DNA from: Verrucomicrobiales bacterium
GTDB lineage: Bacteria; Verrucomicrobiota; Verrucomicrobiia; Limisphaerales; UBA1100
NCBI GenBank assembly: GCA_011523245.1
Contig: WTHG01000519.1
Coordinates: 1 to 7,462, forward strand
Length of the DNA: 7,462 nucleotides
Direction of reading: 5' to 3'
The translations under genes were made by a program, and so were the position numbers. A model generated the notes under the pieces. The model saw only the letters and a program-made list of their open reading frames with translations, had not been told where the DNA came from and searched no databases. Shown here piece after piece: positions 1 through 6,126 of this stretch. Positions within the stretch are counted from its first letter, which is position 1. Each line of letters opens with the position of its first letter.

Positions 1-99
1 CTTTACACGCGTGGTGAGGTCGGAAACCGTCAGAACTTCCCGGGGCGGTTCTTCCGGAAACATTTCGCCGAAATCCCACTGGCTCTGGGCATCAGCCAT
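1..99 (-). CDS. xseA: Exodeoxyribonuclease VII large subunit, N-terminal fragment (partial)
   Basis: Only the first 33 codons are inside the window; the gene runs off the left edge. The peptide starts MADAQSQWDFGEMF and contains VLTVSDLTTRVK at residues 22-33. That segment resembles the start of the OB-fold domain of XseA, where a 'LTVSxLTxxVK' strand and helix precede the nucleic-acid-binding fold. XseA with XseB forms exonuclease VII, which degrades single-stranded DNA in the cytoplasm. The ATG start lies 3 bases after the trpB stop. A GGTGGAG element inside the last trpB codons, 9 bases before the ATG, is one of the few good ribosome binding sites in the window. Translation is therefore probably coupled to trpB. 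The family call rests on a short motif. The peptide does not resemble the start of TrpA, the usual gene after trpB. Confidence 0.68.
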   Translation of the reverse strand, partial: MADAQSQWDFGEMFPEEPPREVLTVSDLTTRVK

Positions 100-102
100 G
101 GG

Positions 103-1305
103 CTACATCTCCACCTTTTCGGCCACCTGCTGGACGTCCTTGTCTCCACGACCGGAGAGGTTGCAAATAATTATCTGCTCCTTCTCCATTTGCGGCGCTC
201 GGGCAATCACTTCGGCAGCCGCATGGGAGGATTCCAGCGCGGGAATAATACCCTCAAGCTTGGACAGCTTGAAAAAGGCCTCCAGCGCCTTGTCGTCGGT
301 GGCGTAGGTATATTCCACCCGGCCTTGATCACGCAGCCATGCATGTTCAGGTCCCACCGCTGCGTAATCTAAGCCTGCCGAGATACTATGGGTCAGTTGG
401 ATTTGCCCCACTTCATCCTGCAACAAATACGACCGCGTGCCCTGCAGCACGCCCAAGGAACCGCCCTGAAAACGCGCCGCATGCTTCTCGGGAACGATCC
501 CTTCTCCACCCGCCTCGACGCCAACCATCGATACCGATTCGTCGTCAATGAATGGATAAAACAACCCGATCGCGTTTGAGCCTCCTCCTACGCAGGCCGC
601 CAGCAAATCCGGCAACCGTTCTTCCTGTTCAAGAATCTGACGCCGCGCCTCATCGCCAATCACGCGATGAAAATTACGTACCATCACCGGGTACGGATGC
701 GCCCCGTACGCTGTGCCGAGGATATAATGCGTACTGCGCACATTCGTCACCCAATCCCGCATAGCCTCGTTCACGGCCTCCTTCAGCGTCTTTTGCCCAG
801 CCTCCACCGGCACCACTTCCGCGCCGAGCATACGCATACGATACACATTAAGCCGTTGCCGGCTGCAATCGTGCGCCCCCATGTACACCACACATTTGAG
901 TCCAAACATCGCCGCCACCGTGGCGGTAGCCACGCCGTGTTGCCCCGCGCCAGTCTCGGCGATAATCCTGGTTTTGCCCATGCGTTTGGCCAGCAGAATC
1001 TGCCCCATGGCATTGTTGATCTTATGTGCGCCAGTGTGCAGCAGGTCCTCGCGTTTGAGATAAATCTTGGCCCCGCCCAAGTTTTCGGTCAGCCGTTGGG
1101 CATAGTAAAGCGGCGTCGGACGTCCGACAAATTCGCGCAGATAATAATCCAGCTCACGCTGAAATTCCGGGTCTTGTTGGGCGCGAAAATATTCCTCCTC
1201 CAGCTCGCGCAATGGATGCACCAGAGTCTCAGGCACATACCGCCCCCCATACGGACCAAACCGGCCGGCCGCATCGGGTAATTGCTCGCTCGCTACGCTG
1301 CTCAT
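103..1305 (-). CDS. trpB: Tryptophan synthase beta subunit
   Basis: This enzyme joins indole to L-serine to make tryptophan, using pyridoxal phosphate, as the beta subunit of the cytoplasmic alpha2-beta2 complex. With the ATG at 1305 the protein has 400 residues, normal for TrpB1. The N-terminus carries the family hallmark FGPYGGRYVPETL (16-28). The motif HTGAHKINNAMGQ (90-102) contains the Schiff-base lysine, K95, and AETGAGQHG (116-124) contains the catalytic glutamate, E117. A GGGSNA phosphate-binding loop lies about two thirds along, and LSGRGDKD near the C-terminus contacts the cofactor ring. The frame stays open to a TTG at 1341, but that would overlap the trpF stop and add a non-conserved basic segment. 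The ATG has GAGG 3 bases upstream and gives the conserved N-terminus. All key residues are present, so it should be active. No trpA is adjacent. Confidence 0.97.
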   Translation of the reverse strand: MSSVASEQLPDAAGRFGPYGGRYVPETLVHPLRELEEEYFRAQQDPEFQRELDYYLREFVGRPTPLYYAQRLTENLGGAKIYLKREDLLHTGAHKINNAMGQILLAKRMGKTRIIAETGAGQHGVATATVAAMFGLKCVVYMGAHDCSRQRLNVYRMRMLGAEVVPVEAGQKTLKEAVNEAMRDWVTNVRSTHYILGTAYGAHPYPVMVRNFHRVIGDEARRQILEQEERLPDLLAACVGGGSNAIGLFYPFIDDESVSMVGVEAGGEGIVPEKHAARFQGGSLGVLQGTRSYLLQDEVGQIQLTHSISAGLDYAAVGPEHAWLRDQGRVEYTYATDDKALEAFFKLSKLEGIIPALESSHAAAEVIARAPQMEKEQIIICNLSGRGDKDVQQVAEKVEM

Positions 1306-1337
1306 GGCCCTCAACCTAGCATGGCGCGCAGACCGCC

Positions 1338-1961
1338 TCAAGCCAGCGCCCCCTTGGCCGCCGCCACGAAGCTCCGCATCTGTTCCGCATCCTTGCGGCC
1401 CGGCTCACTTTCCACACCACTAGAGACGTCCACGCCAAACGGCTGCACTTTGCGCACGGCCTCGGCCACATTCCCCGGAGTCAGACCGCCCGCTAGAAAA
1501 ATCGGTTTGCCAAATTCCTGCGCACGCACGGCCAGATCCCAGTTAAAGGTCGCTCCCGTGCCGCCCAGCGCATCTTTCACATAAGCATCCAGCAGATACC
1601 CCGCCGATGGAAACGCCTCCAATTCCGCCAGCGTTTCCTCGCCCTGCACGCGAAACGCCTTGAGCGTCATCACTGGATAACGACTGCATTCCTCCGGCGT
1701 TTCATCTCCATGGAATTGCAAAATGTTGAGCATGCACTCGGTCAGAGCCTGATGCACCAACGCCTCCTCGGCATTTACGAACACGCCCACCCGCATCACA
1801 TGCGGCGGCAACGCAGCCGAGATGGCCTTGGCCTGTTCCAGTGTCACGTGGCGCGGACTGCCTTCATAAAACATCAGCCCAATCGCATCCGCGCCGGCCT
1901 CGGCGGCAGCGAGTGCATCGGCTTCACTGGTGATGCCGCAAATCTTGACGGTGACGCTCAC
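1338..1961 (-). CDS. trpF: Phosphoribosylanthranilate isomerase
   Basis: TrpF carries out the Amadori rearrangement of N-(5-phosphoribosyl)anthranilate to the 1-deoxyribulose form, the third step from chorismate to tryptophan, in the cytoplasm. The 207-residue protein is a single TIM barrel of normal family length. Visible signatures are VKICGIT (5-11), with catalytic cysteine C8; GADAIGLMFYEGSPRHV (23-39); LQFHGDE (81-87); LLDAYV (123-128), with the probable catalytic acid D125; LAGGLTPGNV (156-165); and the phosphate-binding GVDVSSGVE (176-184). The start is a GTG directly abutting the TAG of the upstream gene (TAGGTG). There is no in-frame ATG nearby and only a weak purine stretch upstream, which suggests translational coupling. 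The stop is 32 bases before the trpB ATG, so both tryptophan genes are probably on one transcript. Confidence 0.96.
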   Translation of the reverse strand: MSVTVKICGITSEADALAAAEAGADAIGLMFYEGSPRHVTLEQAKAISAALPPHVMRVGVFVNAEEALVHQALTECMLNILQFHGDETPEECSRYPVMTLKAFRVQGEETLAELEAFPSAGYLLDAYVKDALGGTGATFNWDLAVRAQEFGKPIFLAGGLTPGNVAEAVRKVQPFGVDVSSGVESEPGRKDAEQMRSFVAAAKGALA

Positions 1962-3032
1962 CTAACGATCCCGGCCTAGGCCGATTTCGCGGCAGTACTT
2001 GATGCTGCGCGCAATGTCGCCCTTCTGGAAATTCTGCTGAGCAATTTTGCGATCCACCCCCTCAGGCACCTTAAAGGTGCCAATCGGCTTTCCGCGTTTG
2101 GCGAAGGCTTCGAATTTTTTATAGCCCTTCGGCTTGCCGTTTGGCCAAGCCTTCCAGAATTCGTCGCTCTTCACGGCCAGTTCCCGATTGAAGCCAGAGA
2201 TGGTTTCAATGCACACGGGCGCGTCCGGACAAACCTTTGCGAAGTGCGCAAAATATTGCTTCCAATCCACAAGCCCCTCACCCATGGCGGTCCAGGCCGC
2301 GGTGTAGCCGTTCTCGCTCGGCCATGCCATCGTGTCGCGCAAACTGGTGGTCAGTACATAGGGCGCCAGATTTTTGAGGTTCTCGAAGGGATCTTCCAGC
2401 GTCCACACCGCGTTGCCGGAATCCATGTTCACACCCACCCAATCTTTGCCGACCTCCTCGACCAAACGCACCAGCTCAAGAGAGTGCATGTCGCCCGCAT
2501 GGTTTTCCATGGCGATCTTAATGCCTGCATCAGTGGCGCGGCTCTTGTTGGCTTTGAGCAGTTTCACGGTGTCATCAATACGCGCCTCAATCCCGCCCTC
2601 GGTCAGGCGATCTCGGCGCGACCCAAGGATCACTCGGAATGCCGGCGAGCCCAACGTTTTGGAAATGCGAATCCCCAAAGCAAGATGTTCCTCGGCCGTG
2701 CCCCAAGTATCTTTAAACGACGGTGACGATGGGCAAATACTCCAGGAGCCGACGTAGAGCTTGATGCCCTGATCATCGGCATAAGCCTTCACGTTTTTCA
2801 GGTACTTGTCTTGAAAACTCTCAAATGGTCCGAGGTCGGTAATGAACAATGAGTCACAGCGCAACTCCTTGGCGTAATCGATCAGCTGATTCGCGTTCCA
2901 GCCCATCGCGCGTACAGCGAAGTTATCCACGCCGAGTCGAAGGCGTTCCGGAGACCGCTTGGCAGCCCAAGTGGGCAGTGTGGTCGCGGCCGCCGCGGCG
3001 GCAGTGGAAGTGATAAAGTCCCGACGTTGCAT
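1962..3032 (-). CDS. Tat-exported sugar phosphate isomerase/epimerase-like TIM-barrel protein
   Basis: This is a xylose isomerase-like TIM barrel (AP endonuclease family 2 fold) of 356 residues from the chosen ATG. The N-terminus MQRRDFITSTAAAAAATTLP has a twin-arginine pair followed by an alanine-rich hydrophobic stretch and a likely cleavage near TWA (21-23), so export by the Tat pathway is likely. Candidate metal ligands are E176 in AMENHAGD, D204 in NMDSGNA, D233 in LRD and E276 in CIETISG. GEGLVDW (251-257) matches the usual GEGxxDW segment. The common DxGH histidine is replaced by N207. The substrate is unknown; related proteins act on sugars or oxidised glycosides. An ATG five codons upstream (3047) is also possible, and the frame is open to 3149. 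Neither ATG has a strong ribosome binding site. The stop abuts the trpF start, so this gene probably leads the trpF-trpB-xseA transcript, an odd metabolic partner. Confidence 0.85.
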   Translation of the reverse strand: MQRRDFITSTAAAAAATTLPTWAAKRSPERLRLGVDNFAVRAMGWNANQLIDYAKELRCDSLFITDLGPFESFQDKYLKNVKAYADDQGIKLYVGSWSICPSSPSFKDTWGTAEEHLALGIRISKTLGSPAFRVILGSRRDRLTEGGIEARIDDTVKLLKANKSRATDAGIKIAMENHAGDMHSLELVRLVEEVGKDWVGVNMDSGNAVWTLEDPFENLKNLAPYVLTTSLRDTMAWPSENGYTAAWTAMGEGLVDWKQYFAHFAKVCPDAPVCIETISGFNRELAVKSDEFWKAWPNGKPKGYKKFEAFAKRGKPIGTFKVPEGVDRKIAQQNFQKGDIARSIKYCREIGLGRDR

Positions 3033-3136
3033 GGCATCCAATTGCATGTGCCCATTGGGGAACAGCTGTGCCTGTGAATCAAGCTGTTTCACGGTGCAGA
3101 CTTGTTTTTTTGCCGCATCCCGACTTGACTGTCGGC
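3033..3136. promoter_or_regulatory. Divergent intergenic region, presumed promoters for both flanking operons
   Basis: This interval separates the start of the minus-strand TIM-barrel/trp operon from the start of the plus-strand HAD operon, so promoters for both should lie here. I see no convincing sigma-70 pair on either strand. Visible elements are a run of seven T at 3105-3111 and the beginning of a nested inverted repeat at 3120-3144. The exact limits depend on two uncertain start codons. The promoter role is inferred from gene orientation alone. Confidence 0.4.
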
Positions 3137-3144
3137 GTGCCGAC
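3120..3144. repeat. Nested inverted repeats offering two alternative hairpins
   Basis: CCGAC at 3120-3124 can pair with GTCGG at 3131-3135 across a 6-base loop. GTCGGC at 3131-3136 can instead pair with GCCGAC at 3139-3144 across a 2-base loop. The middle arm is shared, so the two stems exclude each other. The repeat spans the proposed GTG start (3137) of the HAD gene, so it could be an operator or an RNA element affecting initiation. A separate perfect 12-base palindrome, CTCAATATTGAG, lies at 3158-3169 just inside that coding region. Function is inference only, and repeats this short can arise by chance. Confidence 0.35.
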
Positions 3145-3964
3145 CGCACCGCCCCAACTCAATATTGAGCTGCTCCCCTCGTTTGCTCCCCGCCCCAAAG
3201 CCACACATGTGGTATTTGATTTCGACGGCACCCTGTCTTGGATCCGTCACGGCTGGCCTGAAATGATGCAAACCGTCATGGGCCCGCGCTTTCCTTTGCA
3301 GGCCAACGAAACAGCCGAAGACATCCGTGAGCATCTCTTCAATGAAATGTACCGGTTCAACGGCCAGCCAACGCCTTTGTTCATGAGCGAGATGGCGCGG
3401 CAAATTTCTGAACGCGGGGGCACGGCCGATCCAGACGAATTACTGACCGCCTTCATCACGCCGCTGGATGAGATGGCCAATGAACGCCATCGCCAACTGC
3501 GTACAGGCGAAACACCGCCTGATGATTTGATCGTCCACGGCGGTCGCGCCCTCTTGGAGCACCTTCACACACGCGGCCTGAAGACGTTGATCCTTAGCGG
3601 CAACCCTCACCCCCAGATCAGCCAGGAAGCTGAACTGCTCGATCTCACACGCTATTGCAACGGCCGTGTCCAGGGCCATGTGCACACAGAGAATTTCAGT
3701 AAACAAGATGTACTCGAGCAATGGATGGCCGAGGATGGGTTCACCGGCGAAAACCTCATCATGTTCGGCGACGGTGCCGCAGAGATTAAAGCTACCGTCA
3801 ATCTCGGCGGCCTTTCCATTGGCGTGTGCTCAGACGAAGCCGTGAACGGCTCCGGCGTTGTAGATCAAAGCAAACGCGATATACTGATTCCTGCCGGTGC
3901 CGACGCCATTATTGCGGACTACCGCGACCCCGAGCTGCTCACTCAAACCGTGCTTGGCCAATGA
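3137..3964 (+). CDS. HAD-superfamily phosphatase
   Basis: This haloacid dehalogenase-fold hydrolase most likely removes phosphate from a small cytoplasmic metabolite. From the GTG at 3137 it has 275 residues. HAD motif I is VVFDFDGTLS (25-34), with nucleophile D28 and acid D30. Motif II is LILSGN (151-156), and K189 in SKQDVL is a candidate motif III lysine. Motif IV is MFGDGAAEIKA (209-219), with D212 and E216. About 120 mostly helical residues between motifs I and II form a C1-type cap, so the substrate is probably a small phosphate ester. The start is uncertain: there is no ATG before motif I, and other in-frame candidates are GTG 3068 and TTG 3125, none with a clear ribosome binding site. 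The stop overlaps the ATG of the next gene (ATGA), which implies coupled translation. It is the first gene of a three-gene operon. The substrate is not known. Confidence 0.83.
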   Translation: MPTAPPQLNIELLPSFAPRPKATHVVFDFDGTLSWIRHGWPEMMQTVMGPRFPLQANETAEDIREHLFNEMYRFNGQPTPLFMSEMARQISERGGTADPDELLTAFITPLDEMANERHRQLRTGETPPDDLIVHGGRALLEHLHTRGLKTLILSGNPHPQISQEAELLDLTRYCNGRVQGHVHTENFSKQDVLEQWMAEDGFTGENLIMFGDGAAEIKATVNLGGLSIGVCSDEAVNGSGVVDQSKRDILIPAGADAIIADYRDPELLTQTVLGQ

Positions 3965-5058
3965 AGCGCATTGATCTTACCCAACTGAAAGTATTCCCGC
4001 TTGCTGAACGAGACAGCATGGCCGGCATTGAGGAAACGCTCATTGATCCGGCCAGCGAACCGCGCCCGCTTTCGCCTGAAAACCAGCAACGCGTTGCCCA
4101 ATGTGCAGCGGATATTCGGGCCGCCCGCGAACGCGGCGCGAGTGTAATGTACATCTATGGGGCTCACCTCATCAAAAACGGCGCCCACCAATTACTCGAT
4201 GCCCTTATGGGCGACGGCTGGATCACGCACCTCGCCACCAACGGTGCCGGCGTGATTCATGATTGGGAATGGGCGCACCACGGCCGGTCCACCGAGAGCG
4301 TGCGCGCCAATGTCGCCACCGGCACCTTTGGCACCTGGGAGGAAACAGGCCGCTGCCTACATCTCGCCGTGTTAGCCGGCGCCCTGCGTGAAGAAGGGTT
4401 TGGCAGCAGCGTCGGCCGCATGGTCGTCGAGGATAGCATTACCCTGCCCTCCCACGGCGAGCTGGAGTCTAAATTGCGAGATGAGCCCGCACATCCGCTA
4501 TCACCCGCCCGTGCGGAATTGCTGCAGGCCATGAGGCAGAACGGTCTCGTTGAAGGTCGCCATGAGATTGATCATCCATGGAAAGCCTCCTGTGTCATTG
4601 GAAACGCCTTCCGGCACAAGATTCCGCTCACCGTACATCCCGGCATCGGTTACGACATCATTTCCAATCATCCCATGTTTAATGGCGCAGCCTTGGGGCG
4701 CGCAGCTCAAATGGATTTTGAATCCTTTGGCGGCACCGTTGAAGGTTTGGATGGAGGTGTGGTGCTTTCAGTCGGCAGCGCCATCATAGGACCGCAGGTT
4801 TTTGAAAAGAGCATTTCTTGCGTAAACAATCTTCGCTTGCAGGCTGATCGCAAAATCGTCAGCGGCCATACCTTCCACGTAGTGGATATCCAAGATGGTG
4901 GCAACTGGGACTGGACGCAGGGCGAACCGCCCAAGGACAACCCCGCTTATTACCTGCGCTTTTGCAAAAGCTATGACCGCATGGGCGGCACCATGCACTA
5001 CGCCCAGTGCGACAATATCGATTTCACACATCACCTTCTGAATGAACTAACCAAGTAG
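3961..5058 (+). CDS. Deoxyhypusine synthase-superfamily-like protein of unknown function
   Basis: This 365-residue protein has conserved-looking blocks that resemble bacterial members of the deoxyhypusine synthase (DHS) superfamily. These are GAHLIKNG (67-74), THLATNGAGVIHDWEW (89-104), GTFGTWEETGR (121-131), TVHPGIGYDIISNHP (224-238), FNGAALGRAAQMDF (240-253), VLSVGSAIIGPQVFEKSIS (268-286) and GEPPKDNPAYYLRFCKSYDRMGG (from 321). The NGAGVIHDWE and HPGIGYDI blocks sit where DHS enzymes bind NAD, so I infer a cytoplasmic NAD-dependent enzyme. I do not find the DHS 'SWGK' catalytic-lysine context, and bacteria lack eIF5A, so true hypusine synthesis is unlikely. The reading frame is open upstream to 3826, but that segment is HAD-gene sequence in another frame. 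The ATG at 3961 overlaps the HAD stop by four bases and gives a natural N-terminus. The next gene, a kinase, starts 3 bases after the stop. The gene is real; the fold call is moderately sure and the reaction unknown. Confidence 0.62.
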   Translation: MKRIDLTQLKVFPLAERDSMAGIEETLIDPASEPRPLSPENQQRVAQCAADIRAARERGASVMYIYGAHLIKNGAHQLLDALMGDGWITHLATNGAGVIHDWEWAHHGRSTESVRANVATGTFGTWEETGRCLHLAVLAGALREEGFGSSVGRMVVEDSITLPSHGELESKLRDEPAHPLSPARAELLQAMRQNGLVEGRHEIDHPWKASCVIGNAFRHKIPLTVHPGIGYDIISNHPMFNGAALGRAAQMDFESFGGTVEGLDGGVVLSVGSAIIGPQVFEKSISCVNNLRLQADRKIVSGHTFHVVDIQDGGNWDWTQGEPPKDNPAYYLRFCKSYDRMGGTMHYAQCDNIDFTHHLLNELTK

Positions 5059-5061
5059 TTC

Positions 5062-6090
5062 ATGCGCAGATCTCCGAATTCCGTGAAAATGATGACCTCA
5101 GAAAGGTTTCAGGAAATCACTGCACAGTATGCCGCACTGCGCATTGCCGTGGTGGGTGATTTTAGCTGCGACCGATATCTGGAAATTGATCCGGTTAAAA
5201 CGGAAACCTCCATCGAGACCGGCCTGCCCGTACATAATGTCACCCGGGTTCGTGCCCAACCTGGAGCTTCAGGAACGGTACTCTGCAACCTTGCCGCATT
5301 AGGCGTCAGCGAACTGTGGCCCGTTGGCTTTTGCGGCTGCGATGGCGAAGGCTACGAATTGTATCGCGCGCTAAAACAAACGCCCGGCGTACGTATGGAA
5401 TATTTTTTCGAAATCGAAGAACAGCGCACTTTTACCTACTGCAAACCCCTGATGATGCACCCCGGGAAACCGCCCGAGGAACTGAACCGGCTCGATAGTA
5501 AAAACTGGCACCCCACGCCAGCCAACTTGCAGGATCAATTCGCCAATGCTGTACGTTCCTTGGCGGACCAAGTAGATGCCATTATCGTACTGGATCAGGT
5601 CGACACACCTGAAACCGGTGTGATCACCCAATCTCTGCTCAGTGCGTTGGCGGAGATCGCTGAGAATTCACTCATTATCGGCGATAGCCGCCGTGGCCTG
5701 AAAGGTTGGCCCTCCATTATTTACAAAATGAACGCTGCCGAACTCGTGCAGCTTACCGGCCAAGCCTCGAAGCCCGAGCAGTCCGCCCGCGCATTGGCCG
5801 CGCAAACCGGCCAGCCGGTGTTTGTGTCACTTAGTGAACACGGTATCGTTGGGGCTCAACCTGATGGCCGTTCAGAAAACCACCGCGCACTGCCTGTAAG
5901 CGGCGAGATTGATATCGTTGGAGCCGGCGACGCTGTGATGGCCAACCTCTCCACCGCCCTCGCCGCCCAAGCTGATCTCAACGAAACCCTTGAATTGGCT
6001 AACGCCGCCGCCTCGGTAGTGATACACAAATTGGGAACCACCGGCACAGCGTCCATTTCGGAGATCAGCGGGAAACTTGGGTTCGAATAA
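5062..6090 (+). CDS. PfkB-family carbohydrate kinase (HldE/RfaE kinase-like)
   Basis: This ribokinase-fold kinase has 342 residues from the first ATG. Visible elements are LRIAVVGDFSCDRYLEID (26-43), the usual first strand and sugar-binding acid region of RfaE-type kinases; PGASGTVLCNLAALG (67-81), the lid and substrate-binding loop; FTYCKPL (124-130); MNAAEL (223-228), matching the family N-x-x-E motif; VFVSLSEHGIVG (253-264); and the anion-hole motif VGAGDAV (286-292), with catalytic base D290. It should phosphorylate a sugar or sugar phosphate using ATP in the cytoplasm. The substrate is unknown. The di-glycine common in the lid loop reads GA here. The start is unsure: ATG 5062 lies 3 bases after the upstream stop, while ATG 5092 would give MTSERFQEITAQY, a plausible N-terminus. 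Neither has a ribosome binding site. It is the last gene of the HAD/DHS-like/kinase operon and faces apbE. Confidence 0.87.
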   Translation: MRRSPNSVKMMTSERFQEITAQYAALRIAVVGDFSCDRYLEIDPVKTETSIETGLPVHNVTRVRAQPGASGTVLCNLAALGVSELWPVGFCGCDGEGYELYRALKQTPGVRMEYFFEIEEQRTFTYCKPLMMHPGKPPEELNRLDSKNWHPTPANLQDQFANAVRSLADQVDAIIVLDQVDTPETGVITQSLLSALAEIAENSLIIGDSRRGLKGWPSIIYKMNAAELVQLTGQASKPEQSARALAAQTGQPVFVSLSEHGIVGAQPDGRSENHRALPVSGEIDIVGAGDAVMANLSTALAAQADLNETLELANAAASVVIHKLGTTGTASISEISGKLGFE

Positions 6091-6123
6091 AAAGAGTAAG
6101 GACGAGTTCCACTCCGGCCTTAC
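6085..6123 (-). terminator. Intrinsic terminator at the apbE 3' end
   Basis: GTAAGG (6096-6101) pairs with CCTTAC (6118-6123), and GAGT (6104-6107) pairs with ACTC (6111-6114) around a three-base loop. Read on the minus strand, the hairpin is followed by a T-rich tail, TCTTTTTATTC. It begins a few bases after the apbE stop codon, as expected for a factor-independent terminator. On the plus strand it is not followed by a T-run, so it is less convincing as a stop for the kinase operon. The tail overlaps the last kinase codons. Confidence 0.68.
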
Positions 6124-6126
6124 AGG

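Noticed and set aside
1..99. The fragment after trpB as trpA
   Set aside because: TrpA usually opens with a helix followed by a PYxxAGDP strand. This peptide instead shows VLTVSDLTTRVK, which fits XseA.
667..1281. A 204-codon plus-strand open frame opposite trpB
   Set aside because: It lies wholly antisense to an unmistakable trpB, matches no family I know, and is the kind of open frame expected opposite a GC-rich gene.
1306..1341. TTG start for trpB at 1341
   Set aside because: It overlaps the trpF stop and adds a basic segment absent from the family; ATG 1305 has GAGG just upstream.
2244..2726. A 160-codon plus-strand open frame opposite the TIM-barrel gene
   Set aside because: It is fully antisense to a gene with clear motifs, has no recognisable domain and no context supporting translation.
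3105..3111. T7 run as the tail of a plus-strand terminator
   Set aside because: No stable GC-rich hairpin precedes it on the plus strand, and no plus-strand gene ends nearby.
3033..3149. N-terminal extension of the TIM-barrel protein to 3149
   Set aside because: It would place about 39 non-conserved residues before a clean twin-arginine signal and would overlap the divergent gene start.
3826..3960. N-terminal extension of the DHS-like protein upstream of 3961
   Set aside because: The 45 extra residues are arginine-rich out-of-frame translation of the HAD gene's conserved 3' end; ATG 3961 is the natural start.
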